DNA of 64,000 bases, taken from NCBI GenBank assembly GCA_026184415.1, contig CM047944.1:2108001-2172000 (forward strand), given 5' to 3'. This document shows positions 21,298 through 32,228 of the stretch, one piece after another. The position numbers and the translations under genes are program-made. Source of the DNA: Trichothecium roseum. Taxonomy: Eukaryota; Ascomycota; Sordariomycetes; Hypocreales. Position 1 is the stretch's first letter, and every line of letters starts with the position of its first letter. The notes under the pieces were generated by a model, which did no database searches, was not told the DNA's origin, and was given only the letters and a program-made list of their open reading frames with translations.

Positions 21298-24200
21298 ATC
21301 CGACGTTTGAAGCTTTGAAAGTTGAGGATTGTGATGAATATCGGATGTGAAGTTGAGACGAGATGATACCAAGTCAATGCGGAATCGCAATCTCGTCCGG
21401 GGAAGGGGTCCCTTTGACAATCTTGGATTCGATTCGCCAACGGCTCCACGCAATCCCGATGCCGGGCCGACGACGACGTTTGTTTTGAGAGTTTACTCGT
21501 GCGTTGCAGAACAGATGAAGATGCTGGTAGAAGATTTATTCGAACAATTCGACGCGATGAATTCGTTGGAATGGACTTGTCGCTTTCCGACTGACTTGTG
21601 GTTATGTCGCGAAACCAAAGGTGGATCGGAACGCGGCGGAGTTGGTCCCTTTATTCTCGGTTGGGTTGACCCTGTTGAGCAAGCAATCAAATATATTCGT
21701 ACAAAAAAAGGTGATTGGTACAGGTAGTCGGTTCCCCGGATGGACGTCGACAACGTTGCAGATGAAGGTGGTTGTAGAAAAGTGGCAGAGCTCTGTCGTC
21801 CCTCGGAGTTCGCGACCGCAGTGGGACGGAATAGGAACTAAAAATCACAAAACAGAGTGTTGTTCGACAGACTGATTAGGAAAAATACGAGCTGAAAGGG
21901 CCTAGGTAATGTACTCCGTAACAGCAGTAGTAGTACTCCGTAGTGTGAAATAGAAGGGGAAGAGAGAGAGAGAGAGAGAGAAAAGAAAGCAAACAGTCCA
22001 CTTTCTCTGCTCCTCTCTTTGTCGCTCTCACCCCGAAGCGCGCTTTCTTCTGGCTTCTGGGTGGTGCTACCGTGCTGGCACTGCTTGCTGCTGGCTGCTG
22101 CTGCACCCACTGCTGCACCCGCTGCAGCTCGGCTGCACTGCTGTTTCCTCCGGCTTTTTAGTAGGCCTCTACTGGATTCGTGTTGCCCCAACGGCCGACC
22201 ACGCCCCCAGTTGGTGCAGTCACAGAAGAGTTGGCCTACTGCGTGTATGCGGCCTGGGCTGATGTTATGCACGGATCCAGTGGAGATTCCGGGCACTTGG
22301 CCGTGGGCGGTGGCTAGGTTGGGCCAAGGGGGCCCAAGGGGGAGGGGGGTCGCGTTCAGGTGGAAGCGGTAGTTAAGTAATACGGGTCGCTCGATAGATA
22401 TGTCTCCTTCAGGTGTAGTTCCTTCTGGGATATAGAGGTTTGACCTATGTTTCAATCCAGATAGACGACAGAAAGATGAAGCAATAACCGATTAAGGAGG
22501 GAAAGCCCAATAGCAAGAGACCAAGAGGAGAGAATGGCGGGATCTGAAGGCAATATTAATATGTGTTACAAGGCAAGGCAGGGCAAGGCAGGGCGAGGCT
22601 GTCGAGAATGAGCAGCTAGCCTGCTACTAGCCTGCTAATGAAGCAAGTTGAAACCAGCGTCGACAGCGTCAGAGGTAGCCTGTAGGCCATAGCCTCAACG
22701 GTTAGGGTGGGATGAATCACCAGACTTGAATGTCTTGAAAGAAGATGGAAGCGAGTGCAACCAACCGAGGGCTGCGTTGTGCGAAAGAAAGGAAAAAATG
22801 GAAAACCAAAAAAAGGAAGGGCCCCGTCAAAAATCGCTACCTGTAAATAGGTGGGATTAGGTACTCCGTAGAGCAGGTGCTGTATGGGTGGAAAGAACCT
22901 GAAGTAATAAACCCCTGCAGCTTCACTACTTGTTCAACGCCAATAATGAGTTGAAGTCGTGCTGCGACTCAAATATCTATTCATCTTGTCGATTTGATTC
23001 GAGGACTTCGTACCATATCGCCAAAACTGTACTCCGTAGTATGTGGTAATACCAAGACGGACAGTACGAAGTACTGGTTGTAGCATTCGCCACCATACAA
23101 CTCCAGTCCGAGCTCATAATTGCAACAAGTCACTGGCGATAAATAAAGTTGATACAACGTATTGCGTCGGCACCAAGATCCGAAACTCTATCTGCGCGAT
23201 CCCCCCAAGCCTCAAGCTGGTCTTGGTTTCGCCGCACAGCATGGAATGGGTAGTTGCTTGGCAAGTTGGCACTGGGCAGTGTACTCCGTACTTACATAGT
23301 AAATCTGTATGGTACGTTGGATGCTCCGTAGGTACTGTAGGTATCCGCAGCACCCCTCAATCACAGGAAACATGCACCATAACAATACCCCATATGGTAG
23401 ACCCTAGACACACGATCTACAGAGTGCCATACCTACATAGTATCAGATGCATTCTTACCAAGCTCGGAAGTTGTCGCCGACTAAGAGAAAGGCTACACCG
23501 ACGGTAGTACAGAGTAGGGTAGTAGTACGGAGTACTACTGGTATAATGACATTCAAAACTTTTACCACCAACTTACTCAATAGCAGTAATGGCAGCAATG
23601 GCACTGCTCCGTACTCCGTACTCAGTACCGAGTACGCATTACCATGACTGCTCCAATGACGGAGACGCCGACGGTATGGAGCCGCCGCACCTTGTGGCAG
23701 TAGAGCACAACAGATCGGCTTGCTTGATGTGGGAGATGCTGTGCCACCATCTGAGATTCCAATGCCATCTCCCAATGAGGGTCCATCTACTCCGTATGCC
23801 TCACCCAACACCGCTCAAGTTATCATGCGCTGAGCTCAGCACTATTTGCATGCCTCCGGCCGCCAATCTTTTTGGTGCATGTGAAGCAAGGGCGCGGTAG
23901 ATGCAAGTTTCGGGCTCCATGAGCGGACTGCTAATAGCATCTCAGAGACACCAAATCATTGGTGCTACGTGTACCAAAGAGAATGGTCGCTAAGTAAAAA
24001 GTCAATCGACGACACATGGTATCAACGATCTTCGTCGGTATGGAGTATAAATAGTAAACACCTTGATGGATTGGTGGCGCCATCACCGAGTCGAGGTGGT
24101 TTCACCGCGTCGGCTGGAAACAGCACATCAGAATCAGGTCAATGGCCGCATGTCGTGGGCATCGGAATGGTATGTCATGTTGTACTGTTGGCCAACGATT

Positions 24201-26453
24201 CAGCATGGCCTCCATTCCTTATCGGCTATCGGATAGGGTACGGAGTAATCGTTTCTCGTACAGCTGCAGCTGCAGCGGTAGCACGTACGGAGAGCTACCA
24301 GACAGGTCGGCACTACGGAGTACGGAGCATCTGGTAGTAAATACTGCAGGGTCCCGACCGATCTACTGGCCCGCCCTTGGGGCTCTTTAGCTCCAAAGGG
24401 CGGCTGCAATGTCGTCAGTCGGGCTGCTGCTGATTATGGCGGTTCAACTGCTATTCCAATTAGTAACTAGCCATACAGTACTAGGGCATAGTAGTAGTAC
24501 TAGCCTCGAATAGTAGCAAAGGTTCGAGGCAACGTACAGAGGTCTCCTTTTACTCCGTAAAAACCTACACAAAGTAATCGGTATATACGCGGGGATGAGC
24601 TGTAACTTTCTAGTGGCTCGTAATGCTAGAAATAACATGCTTTTACGAAATATATGCTACGTTACTCCGTACTTGAGCGTTGAATTGATCTGGTGATGGT
24701 TACCTAGCAGAGTGGCCTGATGCAAGGCTTATCGCAAGGCTGATTCCCCAGAGTATCGGGTCGGCCTCTTCGATGGATTCTTTGCATAGGAATAGGGCCA
24801 TACATACAAACTCTACGGAGTACGGAGTACACTACGGGATTGACGACATACGCGGGCAAGTCCCGAAAGGATTGCGAGTGTCCAGGAGTGCATGCCTCTT
24901 TTCTTTTCTTTTTTCGAACCAACCAGATAAGAGTCGTAGGAGGAATTATAACAATTACGGATGCCATGCTATCCCAAAGTTGCAACTCACTCGTACCAAC
25001 TGCGCTGCCCGGTAGCACTACACCTCATCATGTGGAAAATAAGAGGCAATGAAAGTCGACAGGTACAACAAAGCTTAAAGGGTACGAATAGGTTGGGGCT
25101 GGCTTATGTTTTTCTTTTAATCCTCCGGCACATGCCTCAATTCTATTGGAAGTGCTGATAGAGTCCCCCGTTATGTTGTGGCGATTCAATTTGGAGTTCA
25201 TTATAACATTGAATCGTATGGAGTATCAACATGTGCGATGTGGAAAGGCGCGGTAAATGGAACGTCTGTGAAGAAGTACTATGTAGACAAACCATCTAGA
25301 TAGACAATGTTTACATATCCTAACCGTGAATGCTACCTTACTACTACTACCTGATACCGGAGAAGTGAATAAAAGAGAGGCAATATGATCCTGATTTGTA
25401 GGCATATACTTCATTCAGTACGGAGTACTCTGCATAGCAGGAGCAGTATTCATTGCATATGTATCATCAATAGGGTAAGTCGAGGTGAGTTTACGAATGG
25501 ATAAATAAAACAAACGCCTCTACGAAGTACTCCGTACGGACTACTCCGTATTCATCCATGGATGATACCCCGACGGAGTATCACGTACATATGGCACGGA
25601 GTACTGTACTTGACCTGAAAGTGCAATAATGGTCACGTGCCGGGACAGTCCCACCGAGAGCATGGCCCTGGCCAGTTACGCCGTCAGTGGACACTGGGCT
25701 GGCTTTGCCCGACTGCCCGTCTAGCGAAAGCCTACCACATCAAGTAGTATCTCGCCAGCGTCGACACACCGAAAAGTGACTTTTGGCCCATGTTCCATCG
25801 CTTCCAGTACCCTTTGGAACGATCTTGAACCCGACTCGTCCAACCATCCGCCATCAAGGACCACCACCACCCACCTTTTGTAGCGATAGCACCACCAATT
25901 TGTATTTTCGCGATATCAACAGTTTGCATTATTTCGCCCACACTACCCCTGCCAACCAACAGCCTCGACTGCTACCCTCCTGCTAGTCACTACAGAGGAC
26001 TTGGGCGCCTTGAGGACCGTAGGCATTCCCCCCTCCAGCCCCTCTGGCGTCATTCTGTGAGTGACCCCCAGGCTCATTTTTAGCTTGCTTGCATTTGCGC
26101 CCAGGTTGCATTTCGGGTCGCTGGCTGTTGGCTGGTTGGTCCTTGCTTTGGCTCGATTTGAAGGGGAGACGCCTCATTTCCAGCCACTTCCATGTTCCTC
26201 CAATCCCGCATTAGGCGTCCCTTGATGGGAAACGAGCAGCGACCGATAGCCCTTGAGGACAGTTCTGGTCTTAAATTATCGGCTTTCCACAAACTTACGC
26301 ACCCCTGCTAACATTGATTATTACTTTAAACCAGAATCGCGACCCAACTCTCCCGTCCTCACATTCATCTCGCCCAGGCCCGGATTCGACGAAACCGTCG
26401 TGCGCCGCTCCATTTCCTCATGCTTTCCATGACGATCCGCCGATAGACATACG
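21298..26453. other. Gene-free spacer, 5.2 kb, rich in TACTCCGTA motifs
   Basis: No reading frame here has a domain or credible splicing. From about 21900 to 25620 there are some twenty copies of TACTCCGTA or its complement, often back to back (23610, 24315, 24817, 25525). The last 800 bases are the NST1 promoter; a possible leader intron runs from GTGAGT at 26057 to AACCAG at 26334 (branch GCTAAC), unproven. Confidence 0.5.
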
Positions 26454-29400
26454 ATGCCGGCCAAACAGCAAAAGGTCACTGCGCAGAAGCAGGCGTCGCC
26501 GAGAAGTACCGCCAAATACACTAGCAGAGACGGCTCAAAGTTCATTACTGTACCCAAGGGTGATCCTTCCGAGTCATCGCAGCCTTCCACTCCGACGTCA
26601 TCGAAGCCTGGCGAACAGCTTGCGAGCGCAACTCCTGAACAGGCCTCGGGGCCTGCAGTCAACCGCAAGAAGCAGAAGCGACGTGCGAAAGCTGCCGCGA
26701 AAGCTGCCGCACAGGCCCAAGCAAACGGCCATCCTACACCCAGCACCGAGAGTTCCTCCCGACACGAGCCTGCCGATTACGAAGTGGCGCCGAGCGACGA
26801 GGATGAGGACTATGAGTACATTCTCGCCTCAGAAGCTGCGGCTAACTGTGAGAGCGTGGACTCAGAATCCAAATCGAAGAAGGGGAAGAAGAAAAAGACT
26901 AAGCCCGATGCTATAATCAACTCTAGATTCATGGCACCTTTCAGGCCCATCACAGTTTCCGGTCCTCTGCCTGCTCCCGGCCCTGTTGGTTCAGGGATGT
27001 CGCGCGATAAGATTTGGAGCAATGGTAATAACGAAGAACGGGAGAGGATAAAGCAGTTCTGGCTCAATCTGGGCGAGGATGAACGCAAGTCTCTCGTCAA
27101 AGTCGAAAAGGATGCAGTTTTGAGGAAAATGAAGGAGCAGCAAAAGCACACATGCAGCTGCACCGTTTGCGGGAGGAAGCGTAATGCCATCGAAGAAGAG
27201 TTGGAAGGACTTTACGACGCCTACTATGTCGAACTGGAGGAGTTTGCCAACCAAGGGGAAAGCCCACCGATACTACCGCCATCTCGAGATTTTCCATCCC
27301 ATTCTTTCCGCAGCGAACCAGCACCACATCCACTGCGACCTCCTCCAGTAGGCCGAATGGTGGACCCTGTGCCCGACGTAGACGAGGAAGACGACTTTGA
27401 AGAAGAGGGATACAGCGATGACGAAGTGGAGGACGATGAGTATAGCGACGACGAGCCTCCCGAAGCATACCACAACCCGCACGACCGCGACGTGGCCGAT
27501 TTCCTGACGTTTGGAAATAGCCTACAAGTCAAGGGTACGCAGCTCCTTGAAACACTACTACGCAGATATGGTAACATGGACTTAGGCGGCATTCTAACGG
27601 TGGCGGATGATCTACTGAAGAATGACGGAAAGCGCTTCATCGAGATGATGGAGCAGCTGGCTGAGCGCCGTATGGCCCGGGAAGAAGATGCTAGAGGGCA
27701 TTTTGCCCGCGGCTATGGCCACCCCAATGGCCCTTACTCGAATCCTCATACCCATTCTCCTCCGGTCGACGACGACTACGAAGATGAAGACGAGGAGGAG
27801 GAGGAGGAGGAGGGGGGAGATGAGGAGGAGGGAGAGTTCGACGATTCTCAGGATGAAGAGTACGAGGGGGAACAGGTATACTCAAGCCCGCGTGTAATGC
27901 CGTCTAGGTCCTATACTGAGTGTTGCTGCCAGGATCCTATGACGGAAGAGCAACGCATGGAGGAGGGTCGCCGTATGTTTCAAATATTTGCCGCGAGGAT
28001 GTTTGAGCAACGAGTCTTGTCAGCGTATAAGGAAAAGGTTGCCAAGGAACGCCAAGAGAAGCTGATCGAAGAACTCGAGGAGGAGACACGCAAAGAGGAC
28101 CGACAGAAAGCCAAAAGGGCCAAGAACGCCGCGAAGAAGAAGGAGAAGGCGGCTCAGAAAAAGCAAGCTCAGGCTGAGGAAAAGGCTCGCAAGGAGGCGG
28201 AGAAGGCTGCTGAAGAGGCCGCTCGCATCGAAGCAGAGAAGCAGAAGGCTGCCGAGGCGAAACGGAAGCTGGAAGAGAAACGGAGGGAGAAGGAAGCTCA
28301 GCGCAAGGCCGACGAGGAAGCCAAGCTCAAAAAGGAGGCTGAACGACAGCGACGCATCCATGAGCAGCAAGAACGGCAGGCAGAGCAAGAACGTAAAGCT
28401 CGAGAGGCGAAAGACAAGGAGAAAAAGGTCAAGGAAGAGCAGCGACGTCAGGAGAAGGAAACTCGTGAGCGCAAAGAACTCGAGGCCCAAGAGCGTAAAG
28501 ATAAGCAGGAGCGGGACAAGCGGGACAAGGAAGCTCGCGCTGCCAAGGCTCAGAAGGACGCCCAGGAGCTGAGAGAGGCCAAGGAGAAGGCCAAGGAGGA
28601 AAAGGCTGCTCAGAAAGCTGCCGCCGCTGCCGTTGCGTCGCCACCCTCTGGGCCTTCCAACGCACCCAGCCAGCCTGCCGCTCCAGTTCAACCTTCGCCT
28701 GTCTTGTCAAAGCGGTCACATCATCACCCTGCGGCAGCGCTGCCCCAGCACCCGCCCAATCCTGCCAGCTTCGTCAGTCCAAAGATTCCAGTGGCAACAC
28801 CCATCGTCCCCAAGGCACCAACCCCGATACGGCTTCGCACAGCATCGCAGCAGCATGATGGAACTTCATCTACTTCTCAAAGCGCCTCCGTTGCTAGCCA
28901 AAATGCATCACCTCATCCGGATACCGCATCGCAGTCGAGCCCGGGGCCTGTCGGACCGTCAAGGAAAGACAGCAGTGCCTCCGGCTTTCCATCACACCCA
29001 TCTCAGTCTGTTTCGCCTCAAAGCAATGGAACTATGAGTCGAGGGGCTCCATCGGCACCGCAGTTTCCTCCGATGGGCATGGCCCCTCCAGGTCTCGGTG
29101 TTCACCATCCCCCACCCCCTGGCTTTCCTGGACAACCCCAATTTCCGCCTGGCTTCCGGTATGGGAATATGATGATGCCCCCACCAGGTATCAACGGACT
29201 GGCTGGTCGCGGATTTGCACCTGCCCCTATGCCCCCTCCTGGCTTTGGCCAAGGCGCACCGGACCCGTTCCCTCTCGGGCAGGCATTCTCGATGCCCAAG
29301 GAAGGACCCATGCCACCTCCGGGACATGCACGTCAAGGGTCGATAGGCTTTGATGGAGCACCAGGAACACCATTGCAGCCAGGTAGCCGGCCTGTCCCTA

Positions 29401-30116
29401 TCGGACGCCCTGGTAGCAACGTATCCGGGCGGTCCAAGGAGGACAAGGGCGATGGCAGCCAGCATCTGGGAAGCCGAGCGCTCCTTGAGGACGATGATAT
29501 GCTGCCTAGCGAGCCTATCAACATCCACTCTCAACCACCTGGACCTAGGCCATCATTTGCACCGAGCCCCTTCATGGAGACTGGCTTTATTGGACACAAC
29601 ATGTGGGCATCGCCTGTTGGGGGCCATTCTTTCCCGAGCGCTCCCCCAGGACTTGGCGGTAATCCAAACTGGGGGGCACCAGGTTTACCGTCCGCTTTTG
29701 GCTCAACCCCCAACAAGCCTAACAACATGGGGCTTCTCCGAGGGCAAACGGGTCTAGTCGCCGTCCGGAACCTGCTGGTGCAGACCTACCGGGACCTAGC
29801 AAACTCTGGGCACGCCGACGCCGAGGGCTACGTTGACTTTGACCTCGTCCGTCAACACACGGAGGCTAGATCGGGGGAACTGAACGTGTCAGCTGAGGAC
29901 CTCATCGTGCTTACCGAGACCGAGGGTAATGCTACCAACGGCGGTGGCACATTCGACGCGAGGGCAGACGCCAGTCGCGGCGGCGTAGAGGTCATTCGCT
30001 GGCTGCCCGACGGGATGGGAGAAGGCCCATCACTGTCCGGCAGCATCGGAGCGCCGGGCCAGATTGGCAGCCCCATTGTTCGCCCCGCGGCAACCGTGTC
30101 CTCCCGAGGGGCATAG
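26454..30116 (+). CDS. NST1: Stress response protein Nst1
   Basis: The start MPAKQQKVTAQKQ and the downstream order match Nst1. In order: GSKFITVPKGDPSES, a basic NRKKQKRRAKAAAKAAA patch, WLNLGEDERKSLVKVEKDAVLRKMKEQ, the Cys cluster HTCSCTVCGRK, long acidic runs (about 310-340 and 440-475), MTEEQRMEEGRRMFQIFAARMFEQRV, then about 200 residues of Lys/Glu/Arg/Ala-rich coiled coil, and a Pro/Gly/Met-rich tail. The frame is open throughout, but 27876-27932 has all the marks of a 57-nt intron (GTATAC...GCTGCCAG). Removing it joins EYEGEQ to DPMTEEQRM and gives 1201 aa instead of 1220. In yeast Nst1 is a negative factor in salt tolerance linked to splicing factor Msl1; the role in moulds is inferred. 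The stop TAG at 30114 is followed by an open coding-like tail. Confidence 0.92.
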   Translation: MPAKQQKVTAQKQASPRSTAKYTSRDGSKFITVPKGDPSESSQPSTPTSSKPGEQLASATPEQASGPAVNRKKQKRRAKAAAKAAAQAQANGHPTPSTESSSRHEPADYEVAPSDEDEDYEYILASEAAANCESVDSESKSKKGKKKKTKPDAIINSRFMAPFRPITVSGPLPAPGPVGSGMSRDKIWSNGNNEERERIKQFWLNLGEDERKSLVKVEKDAVLRKMKEQQKHTCSCTVCGRKRNAIEEELEGLYDAYYVELEEFANQGESPPILPPSRDFPSHSFRSEPAPHPLRPPPVGRMVDPVPDVDEEDDFEEEGYSDDEVEDDEYSDDEPPEAYHNPHDRDVADFLTFGNSLQVKGTQLLETLLRRYGNMDLGGILTVADDLLKNDGKRFIEMMEQLAERRMAREEDARGHFARGYGHPNGPYSNPHTHSPPVDDDYEDEDEEEEEEEGGDEEEGEFDDSQDEEYEGEQVYSSPRVMPSRSYTECCCQDPMTEEQRMEEGRRMFQIFAARMFEQRVLSAYKEKVAKERQEKLIEELEEETRKEDRQKAKRAKNAAKKKEKAAQKKQAQAEEKARKEAEKAAEEAARIEAEKQKAAEAKRKLEEKRREKEAQRKADEEAKLKKEAERQRRIHEQQERQAEQERKAREAKDKEKKVKEEQRRQEKETRERKELEAQERKDKQERDKRDKEARAAKAQKDAQELREAKEKAKEEKAAQKAAAAAVASPPSGPSNAPSQPAAPVQPSPVLSKRSHHHPAAALPQHPPNPASFVSPKIPVATPIVPKAPTPIRLRTASQQHDGTSSTSQSASVASQNASPHPDTASQSSPGPVGPSRKDSSASGFPSHPSQSVSPQSNGTMSRGAPSAPQFPPMGMAPPGLGVHHPPPPGFPGQPQFPPGFRYGNMMMPPPGINGLAGRGFAPAPMPPPGFGQGAPDPFPLGQAFSMPKEGPMPPPGHARQGSIGFDGAPGTPLQPGSRPVPIGRPGSNVSGRSKEDKGDGSQHLGSRALLEDDDMLPSEPINIHSQPPGPRPSFAPSPFMETGFIGHNMWASPVGGHSFPSAPPGLGGNPNWGAPGLPSAFGSTPNKPNNMGLLRGQTGLVAVRNLLVQTYRDLANSGHADAEGYVDFDLVRQHTEARSGELNVSAEDLIVLTETEGNATNGGGTFDARADASRGGVEVIRWLPDGMGEGPSLSGSIGAPGQIGSPIVRPAATVSSRGA
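27876..27932 (+). other. Hidden stop-free intron of NST1
   Basis: It is 57 nt, divisible by three and without a stop, so it is invisible to reading-frame callers. The donor is GTATAC, the acceptor TGCCAG, with a CTGAG branch-like site at 27916-27920. The translation (VYSSPRVMPSRSYTECCCQ) breaks an acidic, Cys-free context. Confidence 0.7.
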
Positions 30117-30251
30117 AATGCCTCGTCGGCGGACGAGGAAGCAAACGAGAGCCGGACATCGCCGGAGAAGGACGCCGATGCTACTCCCCCTCCTCCCCCT
30201 CCTCCTCAGCCAAGTCGCAGGAACTTGCTGGAGCGCCTCGGAGTGGTGTGA
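30117..30251 (+). other. In-frame open tail after the NST1 stop
   Basis: After TAG (30114-30116) the same frame stays open for 44 codons to TGA at 30249. The text is protein-like: acidic SSADEEANESRTSPEKDADA, then seven prolines and SRRNLLERLGVV. It could be read-through, a recent nonsense change, a base error or chance. Confidence 0.4.
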
Positions 30252-30801
30252 ACCCCCTCCCTCCCTTTTCTGTTTTGCCAGCGAGCAAACGAGGAGAGGA
30301 AGTGGTTGAGACAGATGGAGAGATGGATGGAGAGTAGAAGGAGAACATACCTGGGGGAATCATCGAATTCGACGGGCTTTTCTTTCTTGCGTTGCTGTTT
30401 TCGAGCAACTTCGATCCCTGACCAAACGAGAGGCTTTTTTTCCTTTCCTTTTTTAGTTCATTAGTCCTTAGGAACAAAGCGCTCGTGAAATGGAATAATA
30501 TTTTCCTGTACCAATATTTGTTTTTTTAAACCTCTTCTCTCATAGCCAAGCAACCCCCCCCCCCCCTTTTTTTTTTTCTTTCTTTCTTTTCTTTTTCTTC
30601 CCGCCCTTATAGACGATTGCCTCGTCATGCGTTGCTGGGAAACAACGGCGCTGGGTGCTGAATGCCACCCCATGAACTGGTTGTGAAGCTGGCTGGCCCA
30701 AATGCAACGATTTATTTCCACCACTTACAACCGTCTCCCAGAGCCCTGATGATGATGTTGACGATGTTGATGATGAAAGAAACAACATAGACATAGACAT
30801 A

Positions 30802-30839
<38 letters not shown>

Positions 30840-31325
30840 TATCCCTGTCGATCATAATATATCAATATTCTGTTCTGTTCCGCACTTCACATGCTGACCG
30901 ACTGATTGCCTTGTCGAGGAAGAAAAAAACACAAATGCCATTACTAAACAAATTCCTAAGTCAATATTTTTTCTTAGTGCAAACCTTTTTTGTTCCCATC
31001 CAAATCCGAGTTAAAAAACACGATTGGTACAAAAAAACCCATACACACACTACACCCGTCCGCCGGTTCGGTGATCCGAAACCGCAAGTTATAACCACAC
31101 ACACACAAGTGCGAGTTTTCATTTCCCCACGTAACCGACGCCGCTTGTTTGCTCAACTCCGGTTCGCTAAACGACGTCTTCCTCTCGAGATGCACCTCCT
31201 GCTCCGCCCGACTGACGAGGCTTCAGAGTGTCGTATGATGTCGATGACAGATCCAGCTTCTTGATGGGCTTGTTGTCCTTGCCTGCGGCACTGCCACCTC
31301 ACCTTCTCTTCCCACCACGTCCCCT
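30252..31325. other. Convergent intergenic with microsatellites
   Basis: It holds a C/T homopolymer pair near 30555-30580, an (AC)n run (30804-30836) and T-rich 3' flank. There is no gene. Confidence 0.6.
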
Positions 31326-32228
31326 CTAGGAGTGGGCACCGTCGGAGAAGGGGTCGCCCCTGCCGGCAGCGGGACCGACGCTGCCCTCGCGCTGGGCCAT
31401 GAGGGGGGTCCTCTGCTCGGCCTTCTTCTTCTTGGTGGCGGCCCTGGCGAGGGCCGTGGCCTCGGCCTTGGCGGTGAGACGCTTCTGCTCCTTGCGGTCG
31501 CGGCAGCAGAGGAAGGTGATGGCGGCGATGGAGCCGACGATGGCGACGCCGAAGATGATGGAGATGATGATTCCGGCCACGTCGAGGGTGTCATGGAGGT
31601 CCATGCAGATCCTGTTGCCGGAGCTGTCGAAGGAGCAGGTTTTTCCGGCAGCGCAGCTGGAGACGGGCATCTCGGTAGGGAAGCAAGAGCCGGTCATCTC
31701 GTTACCGTTCTTGGTCTCGATGGGGCAGGAGCTGGTTTGCTTCGTCTTGGTGGTCATGCAGTCGTCGCCGGACGAGGCGCGGGCGAAGAGGGAGGCTCCG
31801 GGGTCACGGGCCAGGAGCTGAGCGGCGGCGAAGCGGGGGGCCTGGGTGGGCTTGGGGCCTTGGTCGAGGATGGCGCGGCGGCGCTTCAGGTCGCCGTTGG
31901 AGGAGTCCGTCTCGCTGTCGTCGCCGAAGCTGTCGTTGGTGTCAGGCAGCTGGGAGCAGTGGCCGGCGGCGTCGGCGTGGGCCTCCATGGCCGCCTGCTC
32001 GTCGCAGCCCGATTTGACGTAGCACTCCAAGACGTGCAGCGGGGAGAAGGACTCGATGCCGGCAAAGCACGACTTGAGGGCCTCGTTGCTGCCGCAGTTG
32101 GAGAGGATGGCGAGCTCAGAGGTGTGAGCGGCGAAGCACATTGCCAGTTCGAGATCGGCATCGGTGCGGGCGACGAGGGCAGCCGCGAGACCGCCGCTGG
32201 CGAAGAAAAGAGACGATAGGACGCGCAT
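31326..32228 (-). CDS. Hypothetical single-pass surface protein, Cys-rich ectodomain
   Basis: A single exon of 300 aa, family not recognised. The start MRVLSSLFFASGGLAAALVA is a signal peptide. The N-terminal third has six cysteines (MCFAAH, SNCGS, KSCFAG, LECYVKSGCDE, GHCSQL); a second cluster (about 160-215) has DDCMTT, SSCPIE, GSCFPTE, SSCAAGKTCSF and ICMDL. Between them lie a Ser/Asp-rich linker and KRRR, a possible Kex2 site. One membrane helix (about 218-240, AGIIISIIFGVAIVGSIAAI) is followed by a palmitoylation-like CC and a basic Ala/Lys-rich cytoplasmic tail of 58 residues. The layout is that of a type I receptor-like or wall-sensor protein, but the cysteine spacing is neither CFEM nor WSC as I know them, so no function is assigned. 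Confidence 0.75.
   Translation of the reverse strand: MRVLSSLFFASGGLAAALVARTDADLELAMCFAAHTSELAILSNCGSNEALKSCFAGIESFSPLHVLECYVKSGCDEQAAMEAHADAAGHCSQLPDTNDSFGDDSETDSSNGDLKRRRAILDQGPKPTQAPRFAAAQLLARDPGASLFARASSGDDCMTTKTKQTSSCPIETKNGNEMTGSCFPTEMPVSSCAAGKTCSFDSSGNRICMDLHDTLDVAGIIISIIFGVAIVGSIAAITFLCCRDRKEQKRLTAKAEATALARAATKKKKAEQRTPLMAQREGSVGPAAGRGDPFSDGAHS

Noticed and set aside
21838..22455. Minus-strand 205-aa frame upstream of the Rho gene
   Set aside because: Low-complexity Ser/Leu text from a GA repeat and GCT-rich stretch; no domain or splice support.
31332..32219. 295-aa Gly/Ala/Val-rich plus-strand frame
   Set aside because: It is the complement shadow of the surface-protein gene, which has a signal peptide, cysteines and a membrane helix.
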